Notes under the pieces: model-generated
The model's database searches: none
Seen by the model: the letters and a program-made list of their open reading frames with translations, nothing else
Told to the model about the DNA's origin: nothing
Translations under genes and position numbers: made by a program
Shown: positions 1 through 5,821 of the stretch, piece after piece
How positions within the stretch are numbered: position 1 is the stretch's first letter
Layout: each line of letters begins with the position of its first letter
Assembly: GCA_947177115.1 (NCBI GenBank)
Contig: CAMWTG010000184.1
Coordinates: 1-5,821 of the forward strand
DNA from: an uncultured Clostridia bacterium
GTDB taxonomy: Bacteria; Bacillota; Clostridia; Oscillospirales; Oscillospiraceae
DNA length: 5,821 bases
Direction: 5' to 3'

Positions 1-372
1 TCCCCGGGGGCGGTAGAGGTGGATCCCCCTCCGGGCCGTCAGGGCGAAGCAGTCCGCCAGCGATGCCTCCCTGCCGCCGTACCGGGACATGAACGCCCGG
101 TCGATCCACAGCACCATCCGCTCATAGGCCGTCCCCGGCTCCGCCACCGGCAGATGGATCAGGTTCCGGCTGACCAGCAGCACATCCATGGGTTGGAGGA
201 GGTAGCTCCTGCCCTCGATATGGTAGGTGACCCGGCCTCCCAGCAGCAGCACCAACTTGTCAAATTCGTGGTAATGGTAGTCCAGCTTCAGAGCCCGGTC
301 GTCCCGCAGGTGGAAGAGCCGGTAGGGTTCGTTGAGATAGCCCCGCTTGCCGACCTCGCTTCTGTCCAGCAT
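1..372 (-). CDS. AraC-family transcriptional regulator, N-terminal cupin domain (partial, 3' end outside window)
   Basis: The reading frame is open from the start at 372 to the window edge, giving 124 residues with no stop. They form the arabinose-binding-like cupin that senses a ligand in AraC/XylS regulators. The family signature is visible: a metal/ligand-type HYHEF at about residues 33-37, then LVLLLGGRVTYHIEG, then YLLQPMDVLLV, with IHLPV further on. This is the usual beta-strand order of the domain. The C-terminal helix-turn-helix DNA-binding region would lie beyond base 1 and is not seen. Two adjacent ATG codons are possible (375 and 372). I chose 372 because the GGAGG site at 380-384 lies 7 bases from it and only 4 from the other. 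The gene follows the zinc-ribbon gene on the same strand, past a hairpin terminator. The effector and target genes cannot be told from this fragment. Confidence 0.85.
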   Translation of the reverse strand, partial: MLDRSEVGKRGYLNEPYRLFHLRDDRALKLDYHYHEFDKLVLLLGGRVTYHIEGRSYLLQPMDVLLVSRNLIHLPVAEPGTAYERMVLWIDRAFMSRYGGREASLADCFALTARRGIHLYRPRG

Positions 373-379
373 CATGTGT

Positions 380-384
380 CCTCC
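380..384 (-). promoter_or_regulatory. Ribosome binding site of the AraC-type regulator
   Basis: On the minus strand GGAGG is followed by ACAC and then ATGATG. The spacing of 7 bases to the second ATG is near optimal, which decides between the two start codons. The site lies only 5 bases beyond the terminator stem of the preceding gene. Confidence 0.7.
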
Positions 385-389
385 ATCCA

Positions 390-418
390 AAAATGAGGAG
401 CCCCTGGCTCCTCATTTT
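390..418 (-). terminator. Rho-independent terminator after the zinc-ribbon gene
   Basis: There is a perfect 12-base-pair inverted repeat (390-401 with 407-418) around a 5-base loop. Read on the minus strand, the stem is followed by a run of T (TTTTT including stem bases) and then GG. It begins 30 bases after the stop codon of the zinc-ribbon gene. The A/T ends of the stem make it symmetrical, so it could also stop transcription coming from the other side. No plus-strand gene ends here. Confidence 0.85.
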
Positions 419-447
419 CTATACACCAGCAGCATTCCCTTTGGGGA

Positions 448-822
448 TCACTCCAGCGGCGCGCCGCAGTGAGGGCAGAATTTGGTGGTGCCAATCTTGC
501 CACAGACGGGGCAGACCTTCCCCTCCTCCGGAGCGGCGGCTTCGGCGGTTTCGGCCTCCTCCCGCCGGGCCTGCAGTTCGGCAATCTTCTCCTGGGACGT
601 CCGGACGGCGGCGATCACATCGGCGATGGCCTCTGGGACCTCCTGCCCCGCGTGTTCGCAGGCGTACCACTGGCCAACGGCACGATAGCTCTTATCCAGC
701 TCCCGCTTCTCCGCAATGATCGCGGCGGAGATCTTGGCGGAATCGGCTACCTCCCGGACCTTTTCCGCCGCAGTGGAGGCTGCAGCCTTCGCCTTCTGGG
801 TCATCTCCTCAAAATAACTCAT
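448..822 (-). CDS. Small helical protein with C-terminal zinc ribbon, function unknown
   Basis: The protein has 124 residues. Residues 1-40 are rich in Ala, Lys and Glu and look like an amphipathic helix. Residues 41-95 look helical or coiled coil and include a YRAVGQWY segment, similar to the 'GKxYYE' stretch common in small zinc-ribbon proteins of Clostridia. An Ala/Glu-rich linker follows, then a zinc ribbon with four cysteines: CPVC at 104-107 and CPHC at 116-119. There is no signal peptide or membrane segment, so it is probably cytoplasmic. The ATG at 822 is preceded by AAAGGAG with about 6 bases of spacing. The gene has its own promoter and terminator, so it is probably a single-gene unit. 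I recognise the family layout from other Firmicutes genomes but know of no established function. The zinc ribbon could bind nucleic acid or protein. Confidence 0.88.
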   Translation of the reverse strand: MSYFEEMTQKAKAAASTAAEKVREVADSAKISAAIIAEKRELDKSYRAVGQWYACEHAGQEVPEAIADVIAAVRTSQEKIAELQARREEAETAEAAAPEEGKVCPVCGKIGTTKFCPHCGAPLE

Positions 823-844
823 GGTATGCTCCTTTCAATCTGAC

Positions 845-874
845 ATAATATGTGACGGTCCTCTTCTATGTCAA
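845..874 (-). promoter_or_regulatory. Sigma-A-type promoter of the zinc-ribbon gene
   Basis: On the minus strand a perfect TTGACA -35 box (869-874) and a TATTAT -10 box (845-850, five of six consensus bases) are separated by 18 bases. The -10 box lies about 22 bases before the start codon, which leaves a short leader carrying the AAAGGAG ribosome binding site. Copies of TGACAT/ATGTCA lie at and between these boxes (see findings). Confidence 0.8.
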
Positions 875-976
875 CATTATAGCTCCTTTTCCCCATTCCC
901 GCAAGGGGTTTTTGCCGCCTGCCCGGAAATCCGTTTTTGTGGCAATATTTTGAGGTGTATGACATGGTGGATGTAG

Positions 977-1013
977 AAACGGCGCGCCGCGTCCCTGCGG
1001 ATTCCTGCCGTTT
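977..1013. repeat. Two-tier hairpin in the divergent intergenic region
   Basis: An outer perfect 7-base-pair stem (977-983 with 1007-1013) encloses an inner 4-base-pair stem (987-990 with 997-1000) around a 6-base loop. It is much richer in G+C than the A/T-rich sequence around it. On the plus strand it ends in TTTT, so a weak terminator is possible, but no plus-strand gene precedes it. It may also be a REP-like intergenic element. Its role is unknown. Confidence 0.5.
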
Positions 1014-1064
1014 TAGGGATCGTGTACTGCAAAATTGATTTCACTGAAAACTTCCTGATCAGTA

Positions 1065-1093
1065 TTGCCCATTCTCTTTTTTTTTGTTATAAT
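1065..1093 (+). promoter_or_regulatory. Promoter of the recJ-DUF1801-rel operon
   Basis: A TTGCCC -35 box (1065-1070, four of six consensus bases) and a perfect TATAAT -10 box (1088-1093) are 17 bases apart. The spacer contains nine consecutive T residues at 1077-1085. Transcription should begin near 1100, giving a leader of about 40 bases before the GTG start of recJ. No other convincing promoter is seen up to the end of the window, so the three genes are probably transcribed together from here. Confidence 0.8.
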
Positions 1094-1125
1094 GTCTTTT
1101 GTTGTATAAAAATAGCCTTGAGGAG

Positions 1126-1132
1126 AGGAGGG
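1126..1132 (+). promoter_or_regulatory. Ribosome binding site of recJ
   Basis: AGGAGGG lies 8 bases before the GTG at 1141 and within a long purine-rich run starting near 1119. It fixes the start at GTG 1141. The in-frame TTG at 1099 lies upstream of this site and almost at the predicted transcription start, so it cannot use it. Confidence 0.8.
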
Positions 1133-1140
1133 ATGTCCTA

Positions 1141-3225
1141 GTGAAATATACCAGATGGACCGGCGGCAGTTATGATGAGGCCACTGCGGACCGCCTGCGG
1201 GAAGCGGGATATCCCGAACTGCTCTCCCAGCTCCTTGCTGCCCGGGGCGTGACCTCCCCGGAGGAGGCCGCTCTGCTGCTGGAGCGGGAGCGGAGTCTCA
1301 GCCACTCCCCTCTTTTGATGAAAGATATGGACAAGGCCGTCTCCCGGATCCGCCGGGCCCTGGCGGAGGGGGAAAAGATGGCGGTGTTCGGGGACTACGA
1401 TGTGGACGGCATCACCTCCACGGTGCTGCTGGTGGACTATCTCCGCTCCAGGGGGGCGGACTGTTTAAAGTATATCCCGCGCCGGGTGGAGGATGGCTAC
1501 GGCCTAGGAAAGGAGGCCCTGCGAGGCCTCCGCGACAGGGGCGTGACGCTGGTGATCACCGTGGACTGCGGCATCACCGGCGTGGAGGAGGCCCGCTATG
1601 CCGGTGAGATCGGACTGGACCTGGTGATCACCGATCACCACGAGTGCAAGGAACGGCTGCCCGATGCGGCGGCGGTGGTGGACCCCAGAAGGCCGGACTG
1701 TCCCTATCCCTTTAAGCATCTGGCGGGGGTCGGCGTGGCGCTGAAGCTGGTCCTGGCCCTGGACGAGCAGCGGGAGGAGGCGCTTTTTGCCCGGTATTGC
1801 GCCCTGGCCGCCATCGGCACGGTGGCCGATGTGATGCAGATGACCGGCGAGAACCGGACTATCGTCCACCGGGGGCTGGAGGCCATCGGGACCACCGACT
1901 TTCTGGGCCTCAAGGCCCTGCTGCGGGAGACGGGGCTGGCGGACAGGGAGGTATCCTCCACCCAGATCGGTTTTGTCCTGGCGCCCAGGATCAATGCCGC
2001 CGGACGGATGGGCGAGGCAGAGCTGGCTGCGGACCTGCTGCTGACAGACGATCCCGCCCGGGCGGAAATGCTGGCCAGGGAGCTCTGCGGCCTCAACCGG
2101 GAGCGGCAGGCGGTGGAGCAGGAAATTTTCGCCCAAGCGGTGGAGCAGATTGAATTCCTCCCCGCCGGGGAGCGCAGCGCTCTGGTCCTTTCCAGCGAGG
2201 TCTGGCATCAGGGGGTGGTGGGTATTGTGGCCAGCCGCCTCAGTGAAAAATATTCCTGCCCCAGTTTTATGATCCATCTGCAAAACGGCATGGGCAAGGG
2301 TTCCTGCCGCAGTTATGGCGGATTTAATCTTTTTAATGCTTTGGAGAGCTGCCGGGACCTGCTGGTGGATTTCGGCGGTCATGAGCTGGCGGCGGGATTC
2401 AATATCCGCGAGGAGGACATCCCCGCTTTCCGCCGGAGGATCAACCGGTGCGTGTGCGACTACTGTAACGGCCAGCAGCCGGTGTCTTCTCTGGCTCTGG
2501 ACGTGGTTGTCCGGCATCCGGCGTGCATCGCTATCGAGGAGCTGGAGGCGCTGTCCCGGCTGGAGCCCTACGGCGCCGGCAACGAAAGGCCGGTGTTCGC
2601 CATTATGGGAGCCCGGGTGGAGAGCCTCCAGGGCGTGGGGCAGAACCGGCATCTGAAGCTGCGCCTGGTGAAGGGCGGATGCCATTTTGACGCTATTTTT
2701 TTCTCCGCCACCGCCTCAGGCTGCGGCGTAGCCGCAGGTATGCGGGTGGACGCGGCCTTCCATTTGCAGATCAACGAGTTCCGGGGCCTCAGCAGCGTGC
2801 AGCTGCAGCTGGTGGACCTGCGCCCTGCCGCCGGGCCCAGCCAGAGGGAAAAGGAGTGCCTGGACTTGGTGGAGCGGCTGGTAGAGGGCGGGGAGATTAC
2901 GGCGGGCGAGGCAATGCGCCTGCTGCCGGAGCGGCGGCAGTTCGCCGCGCTGTGGCGGGCCATCGAGCGGCTGGAGCTGGAGAGCGCCGCAGCCGCTTCC
3001 CGGCTGCCCACTCTGCGGCGGCTGGCGGGGGCGCTGGAGGGAAACGAGTCCTTCCTGCGCTCCGCGCTGGGGCTGGAGATCTTTGCTGAGCGGGGACTGG
3101 TCACCCTGGAGCTGCGGGAGGATATGATGATACTGCGCCCCGTGCCCGGCAGGCGGGCCGATCTGGAGCAAAGCGCCTATATGCGCGCTCTGCGGCGGGC
3201 GCTGAAGCAGGACGCTTCTTTTTAG
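1141..3225 (+). CDS. recJ: Single-stranded-DNA-specific 5'-3' exonuclease RecJ
   Basis: RecJ degrades single-stranded DNA 5' to 3' with divalent metal ions, in recombination repair and mismatch repair in the cytoplasm. From the GTG start it is 694 residues. The DHH phosphoesterase motifs are intact: FGDYDVDG (D85, D87, D89), VDCG (D142), TDHH (165-167), GTVADVM (D230) and PRINAAGRMG (about 282-291). The DHHA1 motif GGHELAAGF follows at 412-420. An OB-fold region runs from about 450 to 562 and includes LEPYGAGN. A C-terminal extension of about 130 residues (567-694) is rich in Leu, Arg and Glu. Escherichia coli RecJ ends near residue 577, and Bacillus subtilis RecJ is longer at about 786, so a C-terminal addition is normal for Firmicutes. 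It is the first gene of the operon, with 18 bases before the next. All catalytic residues I can check are present, so it should be active. Confidence 0.96.
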   Translation: MKYTRWTGGSYDEATADRLREAGYPELLSQLLAARGVTSPEEAALLLERERSLSHSPLLMKDMDKAVSRIRRALAEGEKMAVFGDYDVDGITSTVLLVDYLRSRGADCLKYIPRRVEDGYGLGKEALRGLRDRGVTLVITVDCGITGVEEARYAGEIGLDLVITDHHECKERLPDAAAVVDPRRPDCPYPFKHLAGVGVALKLVLALDEQREEALFARYCALAAIGTVADVMQMTGENRTIVHRGLEAIGTTDFLGLKALLRETGLADREVSSTQIGFVLAPRINAAGRMGEAELAADLLLTDDPARAEMLARELCGLNRERQAVEQEIFAQAVEQIEFLPAGERSALVLSSEVWHQGVVGIVASRLSEKYSCPSFMIHLQNGMGKGSCRSYGGFNLFNALESCRDLLVDFGGHELAAGFNIREEDIPAFRRRINRCVCDYCNGQQPVSSLALDVVVRHPACIAIEELEALSRLEPYGAGNERPVFAIMGARVESLQGVGQNRHLKLRLVKGGCHFDAIFFSATASGCGVAAGMRVDAAFHLQINEFRGLSSVQLQLVDLRPAAGPSQREKECLDLVERLVEGGEITAGEAMRLLPERRQFAALWRAIERLELESAAAASRLPTLRRLAGALEGNESFLRSALGLEIFAERGLVTLELREDMMILRPVPGRRADLEQSAYMRALRRALKQDASF

Positions 3226-3243
3226 GAATGGGAGAGAACATAG

Positions 3244-3588
3244 ATGCAAGACGAGGTAAAAGCATACCTGGAGAAATACCCGGAGGCGATCCGGGAGCTG
3301 TATGTGCAGTTGCGCACAGTCGCTTATGAGAGTGCCGCACAAGAGATTGAGGAAAAACTATGGGCGAAGCTGCCAAGCTACTATGCGGGGGACGCTTTCG
3401 TGCGTCTGATCCCGTTTAAAGACCACATCAATGTCGAGGCCCGCGCTGTTGACTCATGCAGGGAGCAGCTCACAGGATATAAAATCACGGCGAAGGGGAT
3501 GCTGCAGATCTATCTCAAGCAGCCGGTCCCTGTTGACGCGCTGCGGCAGATCTTCGCGGAAACACTGCGCGAGAAGGGAGCTGAGTGA
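3244..3588 (+). CDS. DUF1801 / YdhG-type (frataxin-like fold) small protein
   Basis: The protein has 114 residues. An N-terminal helix (about 1-30, with YLEKYPEAIRELYVQLR) is followed by EEKLWAKLPSYYAG, a strand pair around FVRLIPFKDHINVE (about 57-70), then GYKITAKGMLQIYLKQPVP and a final helix. This order matches DUF1801 proteins, which include Bacillus subtilis YdhG (Fra), described as a frataxin-like iron chaperone. I infer the fold; an iron role here is not shown. The ATG at 3244 has GGAGAG 7 bases upstream. The gene sits 18 bases after recJ and 3 bases before rel, in the same frame as rel (TGA CCT ATG), so rel translation may be coupled to it. It is about 55% G+C, clearly below its neighbours, and uses A-ending codons (GTA, GCA, CAA, AAA, CTA) they mostly avoid, which suggests later acquisition. 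Confidence 0.75.
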   Translation: MQDEVKAYLEKYPEAIRELYVQLRTVAYESAAQEIEEKLWAKLPSYYAGDAFVRLIPFKDHINVEARAVDSCREQLTGYKITAKGMLQIYLKQPVPVDALRQIFAETLREKGAE

Positions 3589-3591
3589 CCT

Positions 3592-5821
3592 ATGGTCACA
3601 GTAGAAGAACGGTACGAGCATCTGGAAAAAACCATCCGGGGGTATAATATTTCCGCTGATTTCGGACAGATCCGCTCCGCCTATGAATATGCCAGGGAGC
3701 ATCACGGCGAACAGATGCGCCGGGACGGCACCCCGTTTATCACCCATCCCATCAACGTGGCCCAGATCGTGGCGGAGATGCGTCTGGACAGCGAGTCCAT
3801 CATCGCCGCCCTGCTCCACGACTGTGTGGAGGACACTGATTGCACCTATGAGGACATCGCCAAGCGCTTCGGCGTGACGGTGGCGGACATCGTGGACGGG
3901 GTCACCAAGCTGACGCGGGTGAAGTACTCCACCATGGAAGAGGAGCAGATGGAAAATCTGCGGAAGATGCTCTTCGCCATGAGCCGGGACATCCGGGTGA
4001 TCCTCATCAAGATCGCCGACCGGCTCCACAACATGCGCACCATGGAGTACCAGACCCCGGCCAAGCAGAAGAAGAAGTCCTTTGAAACCATGGAGATCTA
4101 TGCCCCCATTGCCCACCGTCTGGGCCTGGCGAAGATCAAGTGGGAGCTGGAGGACCTGTCCCTGCAGTATCTGGACCCGGTGGCCTACAAGGAGATCACG
4201 GAGAAGCTGGCGGCGGACAGCGTGGAACACGACCAGTTTATGGTGCATATCCAGGAGGAGGTCAGCCAGCGGCTTACCGAAGAGGGGATCCCCCACGCCA
4301 CCGTCTATGGCCGGGTGAAGCACCCCTACAGTATTTACCGGAAAATGTACCTCCAGGAGAAGACCATGGAGGAGCTGTACGATCTTTTCGCCTTCCGGGT
4401 GCTGGTGGACACGGTGCCGGACTGCTACAACGTGCTGGGCGTGATCCACGACATCTACAAGCCCATCCTGGGCCGGTTCAAGGATTATATTGCCACCCCC
4501 AAGCCCAATATGTACCAGTCCCTCCATACCACCGTCATCGGCGAGGAGGGCATCCCCTTCGAGGTGCAGATCCGCACCTATGATATGCACGCCATCAATG
4601 AGTACGGCGTGGCCGCCCACTGGAAGTACAAGCAGGGCATCAAAAAAGAGGGCGGCGAGGGGGCCTATGAGTGGATCCGCCGCCTGCTGGAGAACCAGGA
4701 GGACGCCGATGCGGAGGATTTCATCCATTCCCTGAAGGTCGACATGTTCTCCGATGAGGTCTTTGTGTTCACGCCCCGGGGAGACGTGATCAACCTTCCC
4801 GCCGGGGCCACCCCCATCGACTTCGCCTACTCCATCCACTCCGCCATCGGCAACACCATGGTGGGAGCCAAGGTCAACGGGCGGATGGTGGGTTTCGACT
4901 ATCAGCTCCACAACGGAGACGTGGTGGAGATCAACACCTCCAAGTCCGCCCACGGCCCCAGCCGGGACTGGATGAAGATCGCCAAGAGCAGCGAGGCCCG
5001 CAGCAAGATCCGCCAGTGGTTCAAGCGGGAGCGTCGGGAGGAGAACATCGCCCAGGGCCGCGCCTCCTTCGAGAACGAGCTGAAGCATATCGGCCTGACC
5101 ATGGCGCAGATCACCGCGCCGGACGTGCTGCCCAGCATCCTGAAGCGGGTGAGTTTTCAGTCCCTGGATGAGATGTACGCGGCCATCGGCTACGGCGGGC
5201 TGACCTCGCTGAAGGCGGCCAACCGGGTCCGCGATGAGCTGCTGCAGCTGAACCGGGCCGCCGCCATGGCGAAGGCCGCCGAAGAGGCCGCCGCCCGTGC
5301 CGCCCAGGAGGCCAAGGACGCCAAAGCCGCCCAGGAGGCCAAGTCCAACCTGCCCAAGAAGGTCAAGAGCGAGAAGGGCATCGTGGTGGAGGGGCTCTCC
5401 AACTGTTTGGTGAAATTTTCCAAGTGCTGCACCCCCGTGCCGGGGGACGAGATCATCGGCTTCATCACCCGGGGCTACGGCGTGTCCGTCCACCGGAAGG
5501 ACTGTCCCAACGCCCAGCCGGACCACCATGTGGCGGCCAACCAGGGCCGCTGGATCAAGGTCAGCTGGAGCGATGACATCCGGGAATCCTATTCCACCGC
5601 CCTGGAGGTGGTGTGCAAGGACCGGCCCGGGCTGCTGGTGGATATCTCCACGGCTATGAGCACCTGCAAGCTCAACGTCAACGGACTGAACGTCCACACC
5701 ACCGCCGATGGCTTCGCTATTTTCCATCTGGTGATCTCCGTTGCCGACTCCGCGCAGCTGGAGCAGGTCATGCGGAAGATCCATCAGATCTCCAACGTGA
5801 TGAAGGTGAACCGGCCGGCGG
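3592..5821 (+). CDS. rel: Bifunctional (p)ppGpp synthetase/hydrolase Rel (partial at 3' end)
   Basis: Rel makes (p)ppGpp from ATP and GDP/GTP on starved ribosomes and also hydrolyses it, controlling the stringent response. The window holds 743 residues and no stop; the end of the ACT domain suggests only a few are missing. Domains in order: HD hydrolase (about 25-180) with H52, the intact HDCVED motif (76-81) and D143; synthetase (about 210-345) with the G-loop GRVKHPYSIYRKM (240-252), D264, GRFKDY and E324 in EVQIRT; TGS (386-447); helical domain; a Cys zinc-finger/RIS domain with CC at 612-613 and HRKDC at 634-638; and ACT (from about 668). The GRFKD (RXKD) motif, rather than the EFDD of E. 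coli RelA, and the intact HDxxED both indicate a protein active in both directions. An Ala-rich linker at 551-590 is unusual. The ATG at 3592 follows the DUF1801 stop by 3 bases, with GGGAG 11 bases upstream. Gram-positive annotations often call this gene relA. Confidence 0.96.
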   Translation, partial: MVTVEERYEHLEKTIRGYNISADFGQIRSAYEYAREHHGEQMRRDGTPFITHPINVAQIVAEMRLDSESIIAALLHDCVEDTDCTYEDIAKRFGVTVADIVDGVTKLTRVKYSTMEEEQMENLRKMLFAMSRDIRVILIKIADRLHNMRTMEYQTPAKQKKKSFETMEIYAPIAHRLGLAKIKWELEDLSLQYLDPVAYKEITEKLAADSVEHDQFMVHIQEEVSQRLTEEGIPHATVYGRVKHPYSIYRKMYLQEKTMEELYDLFAFRVLVDTVPDCYNVLGVIHDIYKPILGRFKDYIATPKPNMYQSLHTTVIGEEGIPFEVQIRTYDMHAINEYGVAAHWKYKQGIKKEGGEGAYEWIRRLLENQEDADAEDFIHSLKVDMFSDEVFVFTPRGDVINLPAGATPIDFAYSIHSAIGNTMVGAKVNGRMVGFDYQLHNGDVVEINTSKSAHGPSRDWMKIAKSSEARSKIRQWFKRERREENIAQGRASFENELKHIGLTMAQITAPDVLPSILKRVSFQSLDEMYAAIGYGGLTSLKAANRVRDELLQLNRAAAMAKAAEEAAARAAQEAKDAKAAQEAKSNLPKKVKSEKGIVVEGLSNCLVKFSKCCTPVPGDEIIGFITRGYGVSVHRKDCPNAQPDHHVAANQGRWIKVSWSDDIRESYSTALEVVCKDRPGLLVDISTAMSTCKLNVNGLNVHTTADGFAIFHLVISVADSAQLEQVMRKIHQISNVMKVNRPA
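5299..5343 (+). repeat. In-frame 27-base tandem duplication inside rel
   Basis: An exact 18-base direct repeat occurs at 5299-5316 and 5326-5343, offset by 27 bases (9 codons). It encodes the peptide AAQEAK twice (residues 570-575 and 579-584), with DAK between. It lies in the Ala/Glu/Lys-rich linker between the helical region and the zinc-finger domain of Rel, and looks like a recent duplication in low-complexity sequence. Confidence 0.75.

Noticed and set aside
19..396. A 125-codon plus-strand open frame at the left end
   Set aside because: It lies opposite the AraC-type cupin frame, which has a clear family signature and a good ribosome binding site. The plus-strand product resembles nothing and runs into the terminator hairpin.
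456..467. Perfect 12-base palindrome GCGGCGCGCCGC, partly shared with 980-990
   Set aside because: It lies inside the zinc-ribbon coding region and is explained by codon use in G+C-rich DNA. The shared part with the intergenic hairpin is only about 11 low-complexity bases.
469..843. Plus-strand open frame opposite the zinc-ribbon gene
   Set aside because: The minus-strand gene has a promoter, ribosome binding site, four zinc-binding cysteines and a terminator. The plus-strand frame has none of these.
891..913. CCCC/GGGG inverted repeat followed by TTTTT on the plus strand
   Set aside because: The stem is only 4 base pairs with a 10-base loop, and no plus-strand gene ends upstream, so it is too weak to call a terminator.
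964..1038. A 24-codon frame starting ATG 964 with GAGG about 8 bases upstream
   Set aside because: It is very short, has no clear promoter, has unremarkable composition and contains the whole hairpin at 977-1013. Nothing supports it as a leader peptide for recJ, whose promoter lies downstream of it.
1504..2685. A 393-codon open frame on the minus strand within recJ
   Set aside because: It is a shadow of recJ, rich in His, Gln, Pro and Gly, without a recognisable domain. The recJ frame carries all DHH motifs.
3586..3594. Possible stop-codon read-through fusing DUF1801 to rel (TGA CCT ATG in the same frame)
   Set aside because: The two genes share a frame by chance of spacing. Rel has its own ATG at the normal N-terminus and a ribosome binding site, and there is no recoding signal that I can identify.
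3454..5784. A 776-codon open frame on the minus strand, antisense to rel
   Set aside because: The opposite strand encodes an unmistakable Rel protein with every domain in order. The antisense product is a low-information mixture of Gly, His, Leu, Val and Asp, as expected when G/C-rich third positions remove stop codons from a shadow frame. There is no ribosome binding site or recognisable motif.

Overview
The window looks like a chromosomal housekeeping segment from a high-G+C member of the Clostridia. The Oscillospiraceae-type gut Firmicutes (Flavonifractor, Lawsonibacter, Oscillibacter and relatives) are my best guess. The reasons are strong Shine-Dalgarno sites, Firmicutes-style -35/-10 promoters, G/C-rich third codon positions, a bifunctional Rel protein of Gram-positive type, and the gene neighbourhood recJ-X-rel. 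The genus is an inference and was not tested.

Layout. On the minus strand, reading from about 870 down to 1, there are two genes. The first encodes a 124-residue helical protein with a C-terminal zinc ribbon (448-822). It has a good promoter at 845-874 and a strong hairpin terminator at 390-418. Almost directly after that terminator comes the start of an AraC-type transcription regulator, of which only the N-terminal cupin part lies in the window (1-372). A divergent intergenic region of about 320 bases (823-1140) holds the two opposing promoters and an unexplained hairpin at 977-1013. On the plus strand, from a promoter at 1065-1093, runs a tight operon: recJ (1141-3225), a small DUF1801/frataxin-like gene (3244-3588), and rel (3592 to the window end, cut a few residues before its expected stop).

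How the genes fit together. RecJ is a single-strand DNA exonuclease used in recombination and repair. Rel makes and degrades (p)ppGpp. In Bacillus subtilis and many other Firmicutes the order is recJ-apt-rel, with adenine phosphoribosyltransferase in the middle. Here the apt position is taken by a DUF1801 gene with visibly lower G+C (about 55% by hand count, against roughly 60-70% in sampled lines of its neighbours). This is the most interesting point in the window.

I found no CRISPR array, tRNA, rRNA, insertion sequence, phage gene or toxin-antitoxin pair. I see no evidence of an undescribed multi-gene system. The remaining observations are regulatory or structural details.
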